Shown here piece by piece: positions 19,757-30,069 of a DNA stretch of 64,000 bases. The stretch's first letter is position 1. The number at the start of each line of letters is the position of its first letter. Made by a program: the position numbers and the translations under genes. The notes under the pieces were generated by a model. That model did no database searches, was not told the origin of the DNA, and saw only the letters and a list, made by a program, of their open reading frames with translations. Origin of the DNA: Bacteroidetes bacterium HGW-Bacteroidetes-8 (GTDB taxonomy: Bacteria; Bacteroidota; Bacteroidia; Bacteroidales; UBA932); NCBI GenBank assembly GCA_002840895.1, contig PHCZ01000001.1, forward strand, positions 350,259-414,258, in the 5' to 3' direction.

Positions 19757-20786
19757 TTGCTCGCTCTATCATCTTTGCATCAGCTCTATTTGAAGCACCT
19801 GCAGATGAGACAACATTCTCCTCAATCATTATTGATCCCATATCATCTGCACCACAGTGTAGTGCCAACTTTGCACACTCTATCCCTATTGTGAGCCACG
19901 AGGCTTGAATATGGGGAATATTGTTGAGTAATATACGACTGATTGCCACCATTTTTAAATGGTCTACAGCTGTAGGTTTGAGAACAATATCACTCATAGT
20001 AAGCTTGGTTCCTTTGATCTGCATAGGCCAGCAGATAAATGCACGAAACCCGGGTGAATCAGTCGGTTTTTTTGACTGGATATCTCTTAAAAGAATAAGA
20101 TGCTCCATCCTTTCGGCAAGAGTTTCAATGTGGCCGTATACCATTGTGGCTGTTGTACTAATATTCATTTTATGAGCACACTCCATAACATCTCTCCAGG
20201 CATCTACCCCCGGCTTTCCCGGTGAGAGTATCTTACGGACTCTGTCAGAGAGAATCTCCGCCCCTGCCCCCGGAAGTGAATCCAGCCCTACAGCCTTAAG
20301 CCTTGTGAGGGTCTGCTCAATTGTGAGTTTACTTAGCCTAGCAATATGCCACACCTCAGGTGGCCCCAGTGCGTTTAGTTTAATAGTTGGATATATCTCT
20401 TTTATCTTTGTGAAGAGATCTTCATAGAATGTAATATCGTAATGTGGATGAAGCCCCCCTTGCAACAAGAGCTGATCTCCGCCGTAACTTATAAGTTCAT
20501 CTATCTTTTGCCTGTACTCCTCAATTGTGGTAGTATATGATTGCTCTCTTTGTGAGAGGGTGCAGTGGAAGTTGCAGAATTTGCACCCCGAGATGCATAC
20601 ATTTGTATAGTTTACATTTCTGTCTATCTGCCAGCTAACTCTCCTTTGTGGTATTTTTTGGAAACGTATCTTGTTTGCAACTGAGAGTAAATCCGGGACA
20701 GAGCTGTTTTCATAAATATATATTGCCTCTTCCAAAGATATCTCATCACCCTGCAGAGCTCTGCTAAAAACATCCTCAATCTTCAT
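19695..20786 (-). CDS. mqnC: Cyclic dehypoxanthinyl futalosine synthase (radical SAM)
   Basis: The 363-residue radical-SAM enzyme forms the cyclic futalosine intermediate of the alternative menaquinone pathway. The [4Fe-4S] motif is CISGCKFC (Cys64, Cys68, Cys71). Further family segments are YGGDQLLLQGGLHP, LNALGPPEVWHIAR, SLPGAGAEIL, and GHIETLAERMEHL. The C-terminal GADDMGSIMIEENVVSSAGA is typical of MqnC. Its partner mqnE is 32 kb away at 52.6-53.7 kb. A TACTTTTG -7-like box is at 20813-20820. Confidence 0.94.
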   Translation of the reverse strand: MKIEDVFSRALQGDEISLEEAIYIYENSSVPDLLSVANKIRFQKIPQRRVSWQIDRNVNYTNVCISGCKFCNFHCTLSQREQSYTTTIEEYRQKIDELISYGGDQLLLQGGLHPHYDITFYEDLFTKIKEIYPTIKLNALGPPEVWHIARLSKLTIEQTLTRLKAVGLDSLPGAGAEILSDRVRKILSPGKPGVDAWRDVMECAHKMNISTTATMVYGHIETLAERMEHLILLRDIQSKKPTDSPGFRAFICWPMQIKGTKLTMSDIVLKPTAVDHLKMVAISRILLNNIPHIQASWLTIGIECAKLALHCGADDMGSIMIEENVVSSAGASNRADAKMIERAIIEAGFLPWLRNQDYAPRTV

Positions 20787-20829
20787 CTGATTTCTGTTAA
20801 TGTGTACAGGGGCAAAAGTAAAAGTTTTA

Positions 20830-20860
20830 TTTAGATAATGTTACAAATTGGGTATATTTG
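20830..20860 (+). promoter_or_regulatory. Promoter of gpsA-pgi
   Basis: TTTA at 20830-20833 and TATATTTG at 20853-20860 are separated by 19 bp, matching the Bacteroidetes promoter pattern (TTTG, 19 bp, TAnnTTTG) with one mismatch. The box ends 32 bp before the gpsA ATG. Confidence 0.65.
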
Positions 20861-20892
20861 TGAGATAAATCATATCCATAAGTCTTATTTAG

Positions 20893-21906
20893 ATGAATAA
20901 TTTCTTTGATGGTGATAATCTGCGCTATGCAATGATTGGCAGCGGAAGCTGGGCAACTGCTCTGGCAAAACTTATCCTTAATAATCAGGAGAGTATATCC
21001 TGGTATGTTCGTGATGACGAGATGATTGATCAAATCAACAGAACACAGCATAACCCCTACTATTTACCGGCAGTAAAGTTTGATCCCAAAAGAGTCCGGA
21101 TGAGTTCAGATATTAATGAGATCATATCTGAATCGGATGTTTTGGTCTTTTGTGTACCGAGTGCCTACTTCCTTAAAGAGGCCGAAAGCATCAATCTCTC
21201 TTTGGAAGATAAGTTTATAATAAGTGCAATAAAGGGTATAATTCCCGGAGACAATATTACAATCGCAGAGTATTTTAATCAGAAATTCGAAATCCCTTTC
21301 AGTAGGATTGGTGTTGTAAGCGGCCCTTGTCACGCAGAGGAGGTTGCTATGGAGAAGCTATCCTATTTGACACTCTCCAGTAAACATATTGAGGTTGCAA
21401 GATCTATCTGCGATATCTTCTCCTGCGAGTATATAAAAACTGTTCCCGGAACAGATATCTACGGAGTTGAGTATGCTGCTGTGTTAAAAAATATATATGC
21501 AGTTGCTGCCGGAGTGTGTCACTCTCTCTCTTATGGAGATAACTTTATGGCAGTGCTCATTACCAGCTCTTTTCACGAGATGAGAGATTTTCTTCACGCC
21601 TCACATCCGGACCCTAAACGTAAGACATCCACATCTGCATACCTGGGAGATCTTCTTGTTACCTGCTACTCTCAGTTCAGTCGAAACAGAACCTTTGGAA
21701 GTATGATTGGTAAGGGTTACTCGGTACAATCTGCACAGGTGGAGATGAATATGGTTGCAGAGGGCTATTATGGTACTAAATGCATTTTTGAGATAAATAA
21801 GAAGTATGGGGTTCATATGCCAATTGCAGAGGCTATGTACAGAATATTGTACGAGGATAAATACCCTGCCTATATAATCAAACAACTCTCAGAAAACTTG
21901 CAGTAA
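20893..21906 (+). CDS. gpsA: Glycerol-3-phosphate dehydrogenase, NAD(P)+
   Basis: The 337-residue enzyme reduces dihydroxyacetone phosphate to sn-glycerol 3-phosphate for lipid synthesis. The dinucleotide-binding motif is MIGSGSWATALAKL (residues 14-27). Other family segments are SAIKGIIPGDNITIAEYF, VVSGPCHAEEV, and GVEYAAVLKNIYAVAAGV with the catalytic Lys. It is followed by pgi after 5 bp, forming an operon. Confidence 0.96.
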   Translation: MNNFFDGDNLRYAMIGSGSWATALAKLILNNQESISWYVRDDEMIDQINRTQHNPYYLPAVKFDPKRVRMSSDINEIISESDVLVFCVPSAYFLKEAESINLSLEDKFIISAIKGIIPGDNITIAEYFNQKFEIPFSRIGVVSGPCHAEEVAMEKLSYLTLSSKHIEVARSICDIFSCEYIKTVPGTDIYGVEYAAVLKNIYAVAAGVCHSLSYGDNFMAVLITSSFHEMRDFLHASHPDPKRKTSTSAYLGDLLVTCYSQFSRNRTFGSMIGKGYSVQSAQVEMNMVAEGYYGTKCIFEINKKYGVHMPIAEAMYRILYEDKYPAYIIKQLSENLQ

Positions 21907-21911
21907 AGGTT

Positions 21912-23258
21912 ATGAAAGAGATAGTAAACAGAGTAAATGTAGACATCAAGGGTGTTGCGCCCTTTATTGATGAGAGCGAACTAAACAGTTTTAGCAAAGA
22001 GGCTCAGGGTGCTTTTAAAACTCTAGTTGAGGGTAGCGGCAGAGGAAACGACTTTCTGGGGTGGGTTAATCTCCCTTCCAAAATTTTATCCTCCCACATT
22101 GAAATTTTTAATGAGATAGCACAGGAGTGGAGAGGGGTGGAAGTTGTGGTGGTAATTGGAATCGGAGGCTCGTATCTGGGCTCAAAAGCTGCACTTGAGG
22201 CTCTTTCACACCACTTTAGTCTACATTTGGGCAAGAGTGAGTGGCCAAAAATTGTCTTTGCAGGGCAAAACCTTAGCGAAGAGTATATGTCGGAGCTTAT
22301 GGACCTTCTTAAGGAGAGTGACTTTGCTACAATTGTTATCTCAAAATCCGGCACCACAACAGAGCCGGCTGTGGCGTTTCGCATAATTAAGAATCTTTTG
22401 GAGCAGAAGTATGGAAAAGAGCGGGCTGCCGGCAGAATTGTTGCAGTTACAGACAGCTCTATAGGTGCTTTAAAAAAACTTGCAGATGAACAGGGTTATA
22501 GAACTTTCATAATTCCGGACGATATTGGCGGCAGATACTCAGTTTTAACTCCGGTTGGGCTCCTTCCAATTGCTGTGGCCGGGTTTGATATTGATAAGAT
22601 GGTTTTGGGAGCTGCAGATATGGAGAAGGTATGTATGGAGCCGGGAGAAGATAACCCCGCTATAAAATATGCTGCTGTGAGGAACCTTCTCTACTCAAAA
22701 GGCAAGAAGATAGAGATACTTGTGAACTTTAATCCTAAACTTCAATATTTTTCGGAGTGGTGGAAGCAGCTTTTTGGAGAGAGTGAAGGTAAAGAGGGTA
22801 AGGGTATATTTCCGGCTTCGGTAAATTTCACATCTGACCTCCACTCAATGGGGCAGTATGTACAGGACGGAGAGAGAACCCTTTTTGAAACCGTAATTAC
22901 AGTTAGTAGCTCTAACAGATCCCTCTCAATTATAAACGACCCCGATAACCTTGATGGTCTCAATTTTCTCTCGGGTAAGTCCATCGACGAGTGTAATAAG
23001 ATGGCAGAGCTGGGAACAATGCTGGCTCATATAGATGGAGGAGTTCCAAATATCAGAATTGAGATACCGGCAATTAATGAGTACTACATTGGTGCGCTAT
23101 TCTACTTTTTTGAATTTGCGTGCGGTGTAAGCGCCTATATATTGGGGATAAACCCTTTTGACCAACCTGGTGTTGAGGACTATAAGAGAAATATGTTTGC
23201 CCTGTTGGGTAAACCCGGTTTTGAAGAGCTCTCCAAAAGATTAAGAGATAGACTATAG
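21912..23258 (+). CDS. pgi: Glucose-6-phosphate isomerase
   Basis: The 448-residue enzyme interconverts glucose 6-phosphate and fructose 6-phosphate. It is of the shorter bacterial type. The two SIS domains show IGIGGSYLGSKAAL, ISKSGTTTEPAVAFR, and IGGRYSVLTPVGLLPIA, with the C-terminal INPFDQPGVEDYKRNMFALLG. It lies in the gpsA operon, with the nuclease genes 22 bp downstream. Confidence 0.97.
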   Translation: MKEIVNRVNVDIKGVAPFIDESELNSFSKEAQGAFKTLVEGSGRGNDFLGWVNLPSKILSSHIEIFNEIAQEWRGVEVVVVIGIGGSYLGSKAALEALSHHFSLHLGKSEWPKIVFAGQNLSEEYMSELMDLLKESDFATIVISKSGTTTEPAVAFRIIKNLLEQKYGKERAAGRIVAVTDSSIGALKKLADEQGYRTFIIPDDIGGRYSVLTPVGLLPIAVAGFDIDKMVLGAADMEKVCMEPGEDNPAIKYAAVRNLLYSKGKKIEILVNFNPKLQYFSEWWKQLFGESEGKEGKGIFPASVNFTSDLHSMGQYVQDGERTLFETVITVSSSNRSLSIINDPDNLDGLNFLSGKSIDECNKMAELGTMLAHIDGGVPNIRIEIPAINEYYIGALFYFFEFACGVSAYILGINPFDQPGVEDYKRNMFALLGKPGFEELSKRLRDRL

Positions 23259-23280
23259 AGACCCTCTAAATAGAATAACT

Positions 23281-26031
23281 ATGAAATTTCTAAGGGAGGT
23301 TGCCCGCCGTTTCTATGAAAGAGATGGGGATAAAATTGGCGAACTATGTTTTGTCTTCCCTAACAGGCGGTCCGGACTCTTTTTTCAGAATTACCTTGGT
23401 GAGATGGTTGAAAAACCTCTCTTCTCTCCTGCAATTTTTACTATAAACGATCTTATTCTCTCTCTCTCCAAAATGAGGGAGGCAGATTCAACCGAGTCTC
23501 TTTTTCTGCTATATTCTCTCTATCTGGAGATATCGGGTTCTCAGGAGAGTTTCGATGAGTTTGTATATTGGGGCGAGATAATCCTGAGTGACTTTAACGA
23601 TACCGATAAATTCCTTGCAGACCCTAAAAGACTCTTTGCAAACATCAAAGATCTTAAAGAGATTGAGAGTGACTACTCCTTTCTCACAGAAGATCAATTA
23701 TCGGCTGTCAAGAGCTTCTGGGAGGGATTTCTTCCGGAGGGAGATAGCGAAAGCAAACAAAAGTTCAAGTTGGTGTGGGAGGTTCTATACCCTCTCTACC
23801 TTAGATTCAGAGAGGAGCTACAGTCACGCTCCTGTGGTTATCAGGGGATGATCTACAGAGATGTGGCAGAGAACCCTATGCTTTTGGACTCCCTTTATCA
23901 GTACCGGCAAATTGTATTTGTAGGGATGAACGCTCTTAACGAGTGTGAAAAGAGTATCCTCAGAAGCCTGAAAAACAGAGGTGTTGCAGATTTTTACTGG
24001 GATTACTGCTCCCAGATGGTTAGAGATCCTCAAAACAGAGCTTCTCAGTTTTTGAGTTACAATCTTTCTAACTTCCCTTCATTAATGGAGATAGATGCTT
24101 CTCACAATCAAGCGCCGGATATAGAGGTCATAGGAGTTGCATCCTCTGTAATTCAGACAAAGATTGTCTCGCAGATACTCAGCCGGTGTGGCGGGGGGAT
24201 GGAGAGTGCGGTTATTTTGCCGGATGAGAGGTTGTTAATGCCACTTCTCCACTCTATTCCGGAGAGCTTTACAGATGTAAATGTAACAATGGGTTACCCA
24301 CTTCGCGGTACTCCTCTTTTATCGCTCATAGAGTCAGTTGCAAATCTTAAAGGGGAGAGCAGAGGTTATTATCATAAAAGGGCTCTTCCAATACTAAAGC
24401 ACAGTTATATAAAACTCATCTCCCCTATAAGGGCAAAGGCCATACACAAAAAGATAGTTCAGGAGAACCTTATCTATGCAAGCAGCGATCTCTTTGAGGG
24501 TGACGAGCTTCTTGAGAGAATATTTTCCCGTAGCGAAGAAATAGACTCTTCATCTGCTTTGTGCAACAAAATTCTGGATGTTCTCTCAATAGTCAGTGCC
24601 CATAAGGAGATTGATAAAATTGAGAGGGAGTTTATCTACCATCTGCACGCTACTGTAACAAGAATAAAGGGTATCCTGATTCCAATGTCTTCTCAGACTT
24701 TCAGCCGACTGCTGATGCAGCTAATTGGCGGTTTAACAATCCCTTTCAAGGGAGAGCCTCTCTGCGGACTGCAGATTATGGGTGTGCTGGAGACCCGTTC
24801 GCTGGACTTTGACAACATAATATACTGTTCGTTGAATGAAGGGATCTTTCCACCCTCATCTTCATCAAACTCATTTATTCCATACAACCTGAGAAGAGGC
24901 TTCTCTCTTCCTGTGAAGGAGTATGACGATGCAATCTCATCATATCTTTTTTACCGCTCTATCTATCGGGCAAAGAGGGTATATCTTATTTACGATACCC
25001 GAACAGAGGGTCTCAATATCGGTGAGGCGAGCAGGTTTATTCTTCAACTCAAGTATCACTATAAGTTGCCGCTCAAGGAGAGTATGGTCTCCTTTAAAGT
25101 AACCTCTTCTGAAAGGGGCGAAATAGTAATTGAGAAGAGCCAAAAGGTGATGGATAGTTTAATGGAGAAGTTTGTCAATGACAATACGAGTGCTCTATCT
25201 GCAAGCGCACTAAATAAATATATTGACTGCCCGCTGAGTTTCTACTTTGCTAATGTAGAGGGGGTAGAGGAGGAGAGTGAGATTTCGGAGGAGGTAGAGG
25301 CTAATGAGTTCGGTTCAATTTTTCACGACACTATGCAAAAGTTGTTCTATCCGTACCTTAAACAACAGGTTAGCAGCACAGCTATTGAGAATATAACAAA
25401 AAACGTGGCTCTAATTGAAAAATATGTAGATGAGGGCTTCTTGAAACACAAAAACATAAAGCAGGTTACAGGCTATAATCTTCTGGTTAAAAGAATTATT
25501 GTCCGGTATGTGTTACAGACTCTTCGGTATGACTCCTCCATAGCCCCCTTTTACTATCTCTCTTCAGAGATGAGGGTGCGTTCAAAGGTGCCGGTGAAGT
25601 GGGGATATAATGTTAATCTTAAGGGATTTATTGATAGATTGGACAGAACAGACAAACTCCGTATTGTAGATTATAAAACCGGACAGGGAGAGCTCAAACT
25701 AAGAAGTATCGATTCTCTTTTCGAAGGTAATGGAGATAGCTCAGACAAAGTGGCATTTCAAATGATGTTCTACGCCCTAATGCTGGAGAGTGATAATGAG
25801 TTTGTCCGTGATGAGGAGATTAATATTGCTCCATACTTTATACGCACCCTTGTAAAACAGGCTAACAGGGAGATAACTGTAAACAGAGAGCAGATAAAAT
25901 CCTTTAAAGAGGGAGTTGTAACTCTAATCGAGGAGATATTCGACCCCTCTGTTCCCTTCGCCGGCAGTGAAAACGAGAAGGTGTGTAAATGGTGCCCCTA
26001 TTCATCAATCTGTTTTAACGGGAGGAGATAG
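23281..26031 (+). CDS. addB: AddB-like nuclease subunit, PD-(D/E)XK family with probable iron-sulfur staple
   Basis: The 916-residue protein starts with LCFVFPNRRSGLFFQNYL, at the place where helicases have Walker A, but the P-loop lysine pattern is not intact. The C-terminal third holds a RecB-type nuclease (RLDRTDKLRIVDYKTG). Four cysteines lie in the AddB arrangement: Cys650 before the nuclease core and Cys902, Cys905, Cys911 at the end (VCKWCPYSSIC). This suggests a [4Fe-4S] cluster locking the nuclease domain. It lies 2 bp before the AddA-like helicase gene, so the two should form one double-strand-break end-processing complex. Confidence 0.88.
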   Translation: MKFLREVARRFYERDGDKIGELCFVFPNRRSGLFFQNYLGEMVEKPLFSPAIFTINDLILSLSKMREADSTESLFLLYSLYLEISGSQESFDEFVYWGEIILSDFNDTDKFLADPKRLFANIKDLKEIESDYSFLTEDQLSAVKSFWEGFLPEGDSESKQKFKLVWEVLYPLYLRFREELQSRSCGYQGMIYRDVAENPMLLDSLYQYRQIVFVGMNALNECEKSILRSLKNRGVADFYWDYCSQMVRDPQNRASQFLSYNLSNFPSLMEIDASHNQAPDIEVIGVASSVIQTKIVSQILSRCGGGMESAVILPDERLLMPLLHSIPESFTDVNVTMGYPLRGTPLLSLIESVANLKGESRGYYHKRALPILKHSYIKLISPIRAKAIHKKIVQENLIYASSDLFEGDELLERIFSRSEEIDSSSALCNKILDVLSIVSAHKEIDKIEREFIYHLHATVTRIKGILIPMSSQTFSRLLMQLIGGLTIPFKGEPLCGLQIMGVLETRSLDFDNIIYCSLNEGIFPPSSSSNSFIPYNLRRGFSLPVKEYDDAISSYLFYRSIYRAKRVYLIYDTRTEGLNIGEASRFILQLKYHYKLPLKESMVSFKVTSSERGEIVIEKSQKVMDSLMEKFVNDNTSALSASALNKYIDCPLSFYFANVEGVEEESEISEEVEANEFGSIFHDTMQKLFYPYLKQQVSSTAIENITKNVALIEKYVDEGFLKHKNIKQVTGYNLLVKRIIVRYVLQTLRYDSSIAPFYYLSSEMRVRSKVPVKWGYNVNLKGFIDRLDRTDKLRIVDYKTGQGELKLRSIDSLFEGNGDSSDKVAFQMMFYALMLESDNEFVRDEEINIAPYFIRTLVKQANREITVNREQIKSFKEGVVTLIEEIFDPSVPFAGSENEKVCKWCPYSSICFNGRR

Positions 26032-26033
26032 AT

Positions 26034-29000
26034 ATGGGAGAGCTTAAGATAATAAAGGCATCTGCCGGCTCCGGAAAGACACACGCTCTTACAAGCGAGT
26101 ATCTGAGACTACTCTACACAAAAGAGCGGGCATACAAAAACATACTCGCGGTAACCTTTACAAATAAGGCCACAGAGGAGATGAAACGCAGGGTGATTGA
26201 GACTCTCTACAGGGAATCTGCAACAGACCTTAGGGCAAGAGAGCGTCTTATAGAGATTCTTCACGACTACTCATCATTTGCGATCAGCACCATCGACAGG
26301 TTTTTTCAACAGACTATGAGGGCGTTTGCCAGAGAGATTGGCAAAAACAGTGCATATAGTGTGGAGTTGGACTATAAGATGGTTATTAATGAGGCTATAG
26401 ATAATATGATGATGAGCCTTGATAAGCAGGAGAGTGAAGAGCTGCTGGAGTGGCTGACAATATTGAGTATAGACTCCATCGATAGGGGAGATGGGTGGAA
26501 CTTTAAAAAGGAGATTAAACGGCTTTCGAATGAGATCTTCAATGAGCCTTACCGGCTTAAAAAATATCTGCTTAAAGAGGTGGGAGAAAATAGGGGTTCA
26601 CTTACTCTTTACAAGGATATGCTCAAAATCGTAATCAAAGAGTTTGAGGATGAGCTTGAGAGAATCGGTAAGGATGCTTTACATATCATAGAGTTGTACT
26701 CTCTGGCTTTAGAGGATTTTAAAGGCGGTCGAAACACTTCTGTAAAACATTTTTTACGTGCCGCCAACAGAGAGGTAATGAAATTGCCTGCAACATTTCT
26801 CAATTTAGTTGATAATCCACAAAACTGGGCCTCTGCAGAGGTGATTAAAAAAGATCCTGCTCTGTATAATGTTATTGAGAATGCATACAATGAAGGACTT
26901 AACTCACTAGCAAACCAGCTTGTTGCACACTACGAAGGATATGTTCTATACAATAGTGCCCAAACAATTCTTCAGAACATCTACACTCTAGGTATCCTTA
27001 TTGATATCGAGAGATATATTCAGGAGTACACCAGGGAGAACAATTTGGTTCTTATTCCTGAGACAACTGAGCTGCTCAACAGGATAATTGACGGCAGTGA
27101 CTCACCATTTATCTATGAGAAGATAGGAGCGCGTATAGATCACTTTATGTTGGATGAGTTTCAGGACACCTCAATAATGCAGTGGCAAAACTTTAAGCCA
27201 TTGATATTAAATAGTCTGGCCAGTGGTTACGACAATCTTATTGTAGGAGATGTCAAGCAGAGCATCTACAGATGGAGGGGTTCAGATTGGAATCTGCTAA
27301 ACAGCGACCTTTACAACGATTTAGATGACGAACAGTTTTGCGAGAAAACTCTTTTGGAGAACTGGCGCTCTTGCAAAAACATAATTGATTTTAATAACAC
27401 ATTTTTTCCATATCTCTCTAAGGTTTGCAGTGACCTTCTGGATGAAGAGGACCAAAATGAGACTACTCTTTCACCCCAGAGGGTTTACTCTGAGGTGACT
27501 CAGACAATATCTGCAAAAAGCAGAGATTCTCAGGGACACGTACTACTTAAGTTTATTAAGGAGGAGAAAGATGGTCCCGGCTTTAGGGAGCAATCACTGG
27601 ATAAAGTAGCTGAGATTTTGGAACGATATGTCGAGCTTGGATATCTGCTTAAGGATATAACATTTCTGGTAAGGAAAAAAGAGGAGGCGAGAGAGGTTGT
27701 GGAGTTCCTCATTGAGAGAGGTTACCCGGTGATATCAGACGAGGCGCTATTTATCTCATCCTCTGCAAGTGTAAGAAGAATCATAACTATACTTAAGTAT
27801 TTAAACTCTCCGGATGATGCTGTAAATAATGTTATTGCAAAACACTACGGAGTTGATATAAACTGCGCAGACCAGATTGCACATCTTCCCCTTTACGAGT
27901 TGTGTGAAGAGTTGATTGGAATAATAAACAGAGAGGAACCTCTTACCGGAACCGATTCCGAATCACTCTCCGAGTCTCTCTTTATGCACTCTTTTCTGGA
28001 TCTTGTACTAGATTACTCAAAGAGTTCAAAGGCAGATATATCATCCTTTGTTCAGTGGTGGGAGGAGAGTGGAGTCCAAAAAAGTATTCCGGCTCCGGAT
28101 GGACAAAATGCGCTAAGGGTAATGACAATTCATAAATCGAAGGGGTTGGGGATTCCAGTGGTCATAATACCTTTTTTTAACATTAAGCTGGATTATGAGG
28201 GGAACCTCACTCCCGTTTTATGGTGCGAAACCGACATTGAACCCTTCAACGCAATTCCTCTTTTGCCTGTGAAATATAAAAAGGGTCTTGCAGATACCAT
28301 CTTCTTGAAGGATTATCTTACAGAGAGGAGAAGGGTACATATAGATAATTTAAATCTTGCATATGTAGCATTCACAAGGGCTCAGAGGGAGATGGCAATA
28401 ATCTCAAAAGTTCCCTCGGAACGGGGAGAGAACTCTGTATCTGCAATTATGTACAAACAGTTCTCCGGGGAGCTGGACCAAAATCTTGAGTTCAATATGG
28501 GTGAGTGGACAAAGGGGATTGGTGTAGTCAAAAGCTTTGATAATGAATACTCTGTGCCTGTTATGCTCACACTACCAATTGGAGAGAGGCTCAAGCTATC
28601 TCTAAGAGGTGAAGAGTTTTTCAGCGAAAAAAGCAGCAGAGTTCACGGAATGGTGATGCACGAGATAATGGAGAGCGTAATTGAGGAGAGAGATCTGGAG
28701 TTATCTGTTAACAGTGCAGTTTCAAGGGGAGTAGTGGCTGCAGACCAGAGGAAGTACACTATTGAGATACTAACCGGGATGATGGATCAGGTGAGAGAGA
28801 GACACTGGTTTGATGGCACATACAAGGTATATAACGAGTTGGAGATTCTAGAACCCGGGGGTTATGTTAGCAGGCCGGACAGAGTGCTTCTGGGGGCTGA
28901 GGCATTTGTGATTGACTTCAAATTCGGGAAAAAGAGGGAGAGTTCGCACATAAGGCAGGTTCAAAGATATATGGACCTTTTGCGCAGAATGGGAAAAGCC

Positions 29001-29057
29001 TATGTTAAGGGGTATATCTGGTACCCACAAGAGGGTGAGATTATTGAACTGATTTGA
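26034..29057 (+). CDS. addA: AddA-like UvrD-type helicase-nuclease
   Basis: The 1007-residue protein has Walker A ASAGSGKT (about 9-16), LAVTFTNKATEEMKRR (motif Ia), Walker B MLDEFQDTS, VGDVKQSIYRWRGSD (motif III), VMTIHKSKGLGIPVVI (motif V) and YVAFTRAQREM (motif VI). A C-terminal RecB-type nuclease core carries FVIDFKFGK. It forms the catalytic partner of the AddB-like protein upstream and processes broken DNA ends for recombination. Its end overlaps the convergent DUF5106 gene by 17 bp. Confidence 0.9.
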   Translation: MGELKIIKASAGSGKTHALTSEYLRLLYTKERAYKNILAVTFTNKATEEMKRRVIETLYRESATDLRARERLIEILHDYSSFAISTIDRFFQQTMRAFAREIGKNSAYSVELDYKMVINEAIDNMMMSLDKQESEELLEWLTILSIDSIDRGDGWNFKKEIKRLSNEIFNEPYRLKKYLLKEVGENRGSLTLYKDMLKIVIKEFEDELERIGKDALHIIELYSLALEDFKGGRNTSVKHFLRAANREVMKLPATFLNLVDNPQNWASAEVIKKDPALYNVIENAYNEGLNSLANQLVAHYEGYVLYNSAQTILQNIYTLGILIDIERYIQEYTRENNLVLIPETTELLNRIIDGSDSPFIYEKIGARIDHFMLDEFQDTSIMQWQNFKPLILNSLASGYDNLIVGDVKQSIYRWRGSDWNLLNSDLYNDLDDEQFCEKTLLENWRSCKNIIDFNNTFFPYLSKVCSDLLDEEDQNETTLSPQRVYSEVTQTISAKSRDSQGHVLLKFIKEEKDGPGFREQSLDKVAEILERYVELGYLLKDITFLVRKKEEAREVVEFLIERGYPVISDEALFISSSASVRRIITILKYLNSPDDAVNNVIAKHYGVDINCADQIAHLPLYELCEELIGIINREEPLTGTDSESLSESLFMHSFLDLVLDYSKSSKADISSFVQWWEESGVQKSIPAPDGQNALRVMTIHKSKGLGIPVVIIPFFNIKLDYEGNLTPVLWCETDIEPFNAIPLLPVKYKKGLADTIFLKDYLTERRRVHIDNLNLAYVAFTRAQREMAIISKVPSERGENSVSAIMYKQFSGELDQNLEFNMGEWTKGIGVVKSFDNEYSVPVMLTLPIGERLKLSLRGEEFFSEKSSRVHGMVMHEIMESVIEERDLELSVNSAVSRGVVAADQRKYTIEILTGMMDQVRERHWFDGTYKVYNELEILEPGGYVSRPDRVLLGAEAFVIDFKFGKKRESSHIRQVQRYMDLLRRMGKAYVKGYIWYPQEGEIIELI

Positions 29058-29961
29058 AGTAGAGCTCAAGATCTTCCGGGGTGACATCTTTTAAGAGTAC
29101 AATTTTCTCTTTGTTGAGCAGATATAAAGATGGTGATGGACGGATATCATAAAGTTTATTAACAGATATGGCCATCTCTTTGTCGTGAGCAACCCTCCAT
29201 CCGGAGTTGAACTTTCCCGCGGTATGAAACCATTTTGTAATATCCTCCCCGGTATAGATAGCTATTTTGTTCAATCTTGCCCCCATCTTCCCAATAGCCT
29301 CACTCTTGTCAATAAAGTCCAAAGCCTTAGAGCAGGCCTGGCAATCCGGGTCGTAGAACATCAAAAGAGTATAATCTCCCTTTGTTTTGCTCAGAGTCAT
29401 CTCCTTCCCGGTAGTTGTGATATATTCAAAATCCATAGCTTTGGTGCCCGGTCTGTTTTTAAGTGCAAGGGTCAGTTGAGATGAGTACCTCTCTTTTGAT
29501 ATCTCATCAATTTTAGTACTCTCTACAAGACTCTCCAGAACCCAAATGTAGGCAGTTTCATTCCGGATAATTGAGTTCGGGTCATAGAGAGATGCCTCAA
29601 CAATAGAGAGAATATAGCTTTTTACACCTTCGTTGCCGTTTAGAGCACTTGAGATAAATTTTTTAAGCGACTCCTTGGCTGTGCTTTCGCTGCAGCGGTA
29701 AAGGTGTTGTATGTAGTTACTGTAATGAGCATTAAGTCTATCTGTTATAAGAATTATTGAGGAGTCCATAAAATCTGTACCATCCCAGAAATGTTTAGCA
29801 AGATATTCGGCTCTGGCAGTTGGTTCTGTTATGACCGCCGGAATCTCTGTCAATTTAAAAACGACCGGAGTTAACTCTTTTCTCTCCTGAGTGCTTTTGC
29901 AGGAAAACGAAGATAACAACACCAAAAGAGTGAGAGAGATTATAGATATCTTATTTATCAT
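29041..29961 (-). CDS. DUF5106-type thioredoxin-like lipoprotein
   Basis: The 306-residue protein has a lipobox (SSFSC, Cys21). A helical DUF5106-like region follows (about 45-170, AEYLAKHFWDGTDFMDSS), then a thioredoxin-like domain (about 178-306) with CQAC at 207-210 in LLMFYDPDCQAC. It is probably a membrane-anchored periplasmic thiol protein. Partner and substrate are unknown. It is a single gene, with a minus-strand TAAATTTG -7 box just upstream. Confidence 0.88.
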   Translation of the reverse strand: MINKISIISLTLLVLLSSFSCKSTQERKELTPVVFKLTEIPAVITEPTARAEYLAKHFWDGTDFMDSSIILITDRLNAHYSNYIQHLYRCSESTAKESLKKFISSALNGNEGVKSYILSIVEASLYDPNSIIRNETAYIWVLESLVESTKIDEISKERYSSQLTLALKNRPGTKAMDFEYITTTGKEMTLSKTKGDYTLLMFYDPDCQACSKALDFIDKSEAIGKMGARLNKIAIYTGEDITKWFHTAGKFNSGWRVAHDKEMAISVNKLYDIRPSPSLYLLNKEKIVLLKDVTPEDLELYFKSVQ

Positions 29962-29981
29962 AACAATGAGTTAGTTTGAGA

Positions 29982-29989
29982 CAAATTTA
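29982..29989 (-). promoter_or_regulatory. -7 promoter box of the DUF5106 lipoprotein gene
   Basis: On the minus strand TAAATTTG matches TAnnTTTG and lies 20 bp before the ATG. A -33 box is not evident. Confidence 0.42.
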
Positions 29990-30069
29990 CAAAACTTGTT
30001 GGATAGTTATTTGTTATCTGATATTATTATTTAGGGTTAATTACTATATTTATAAACAATATTTTTAAA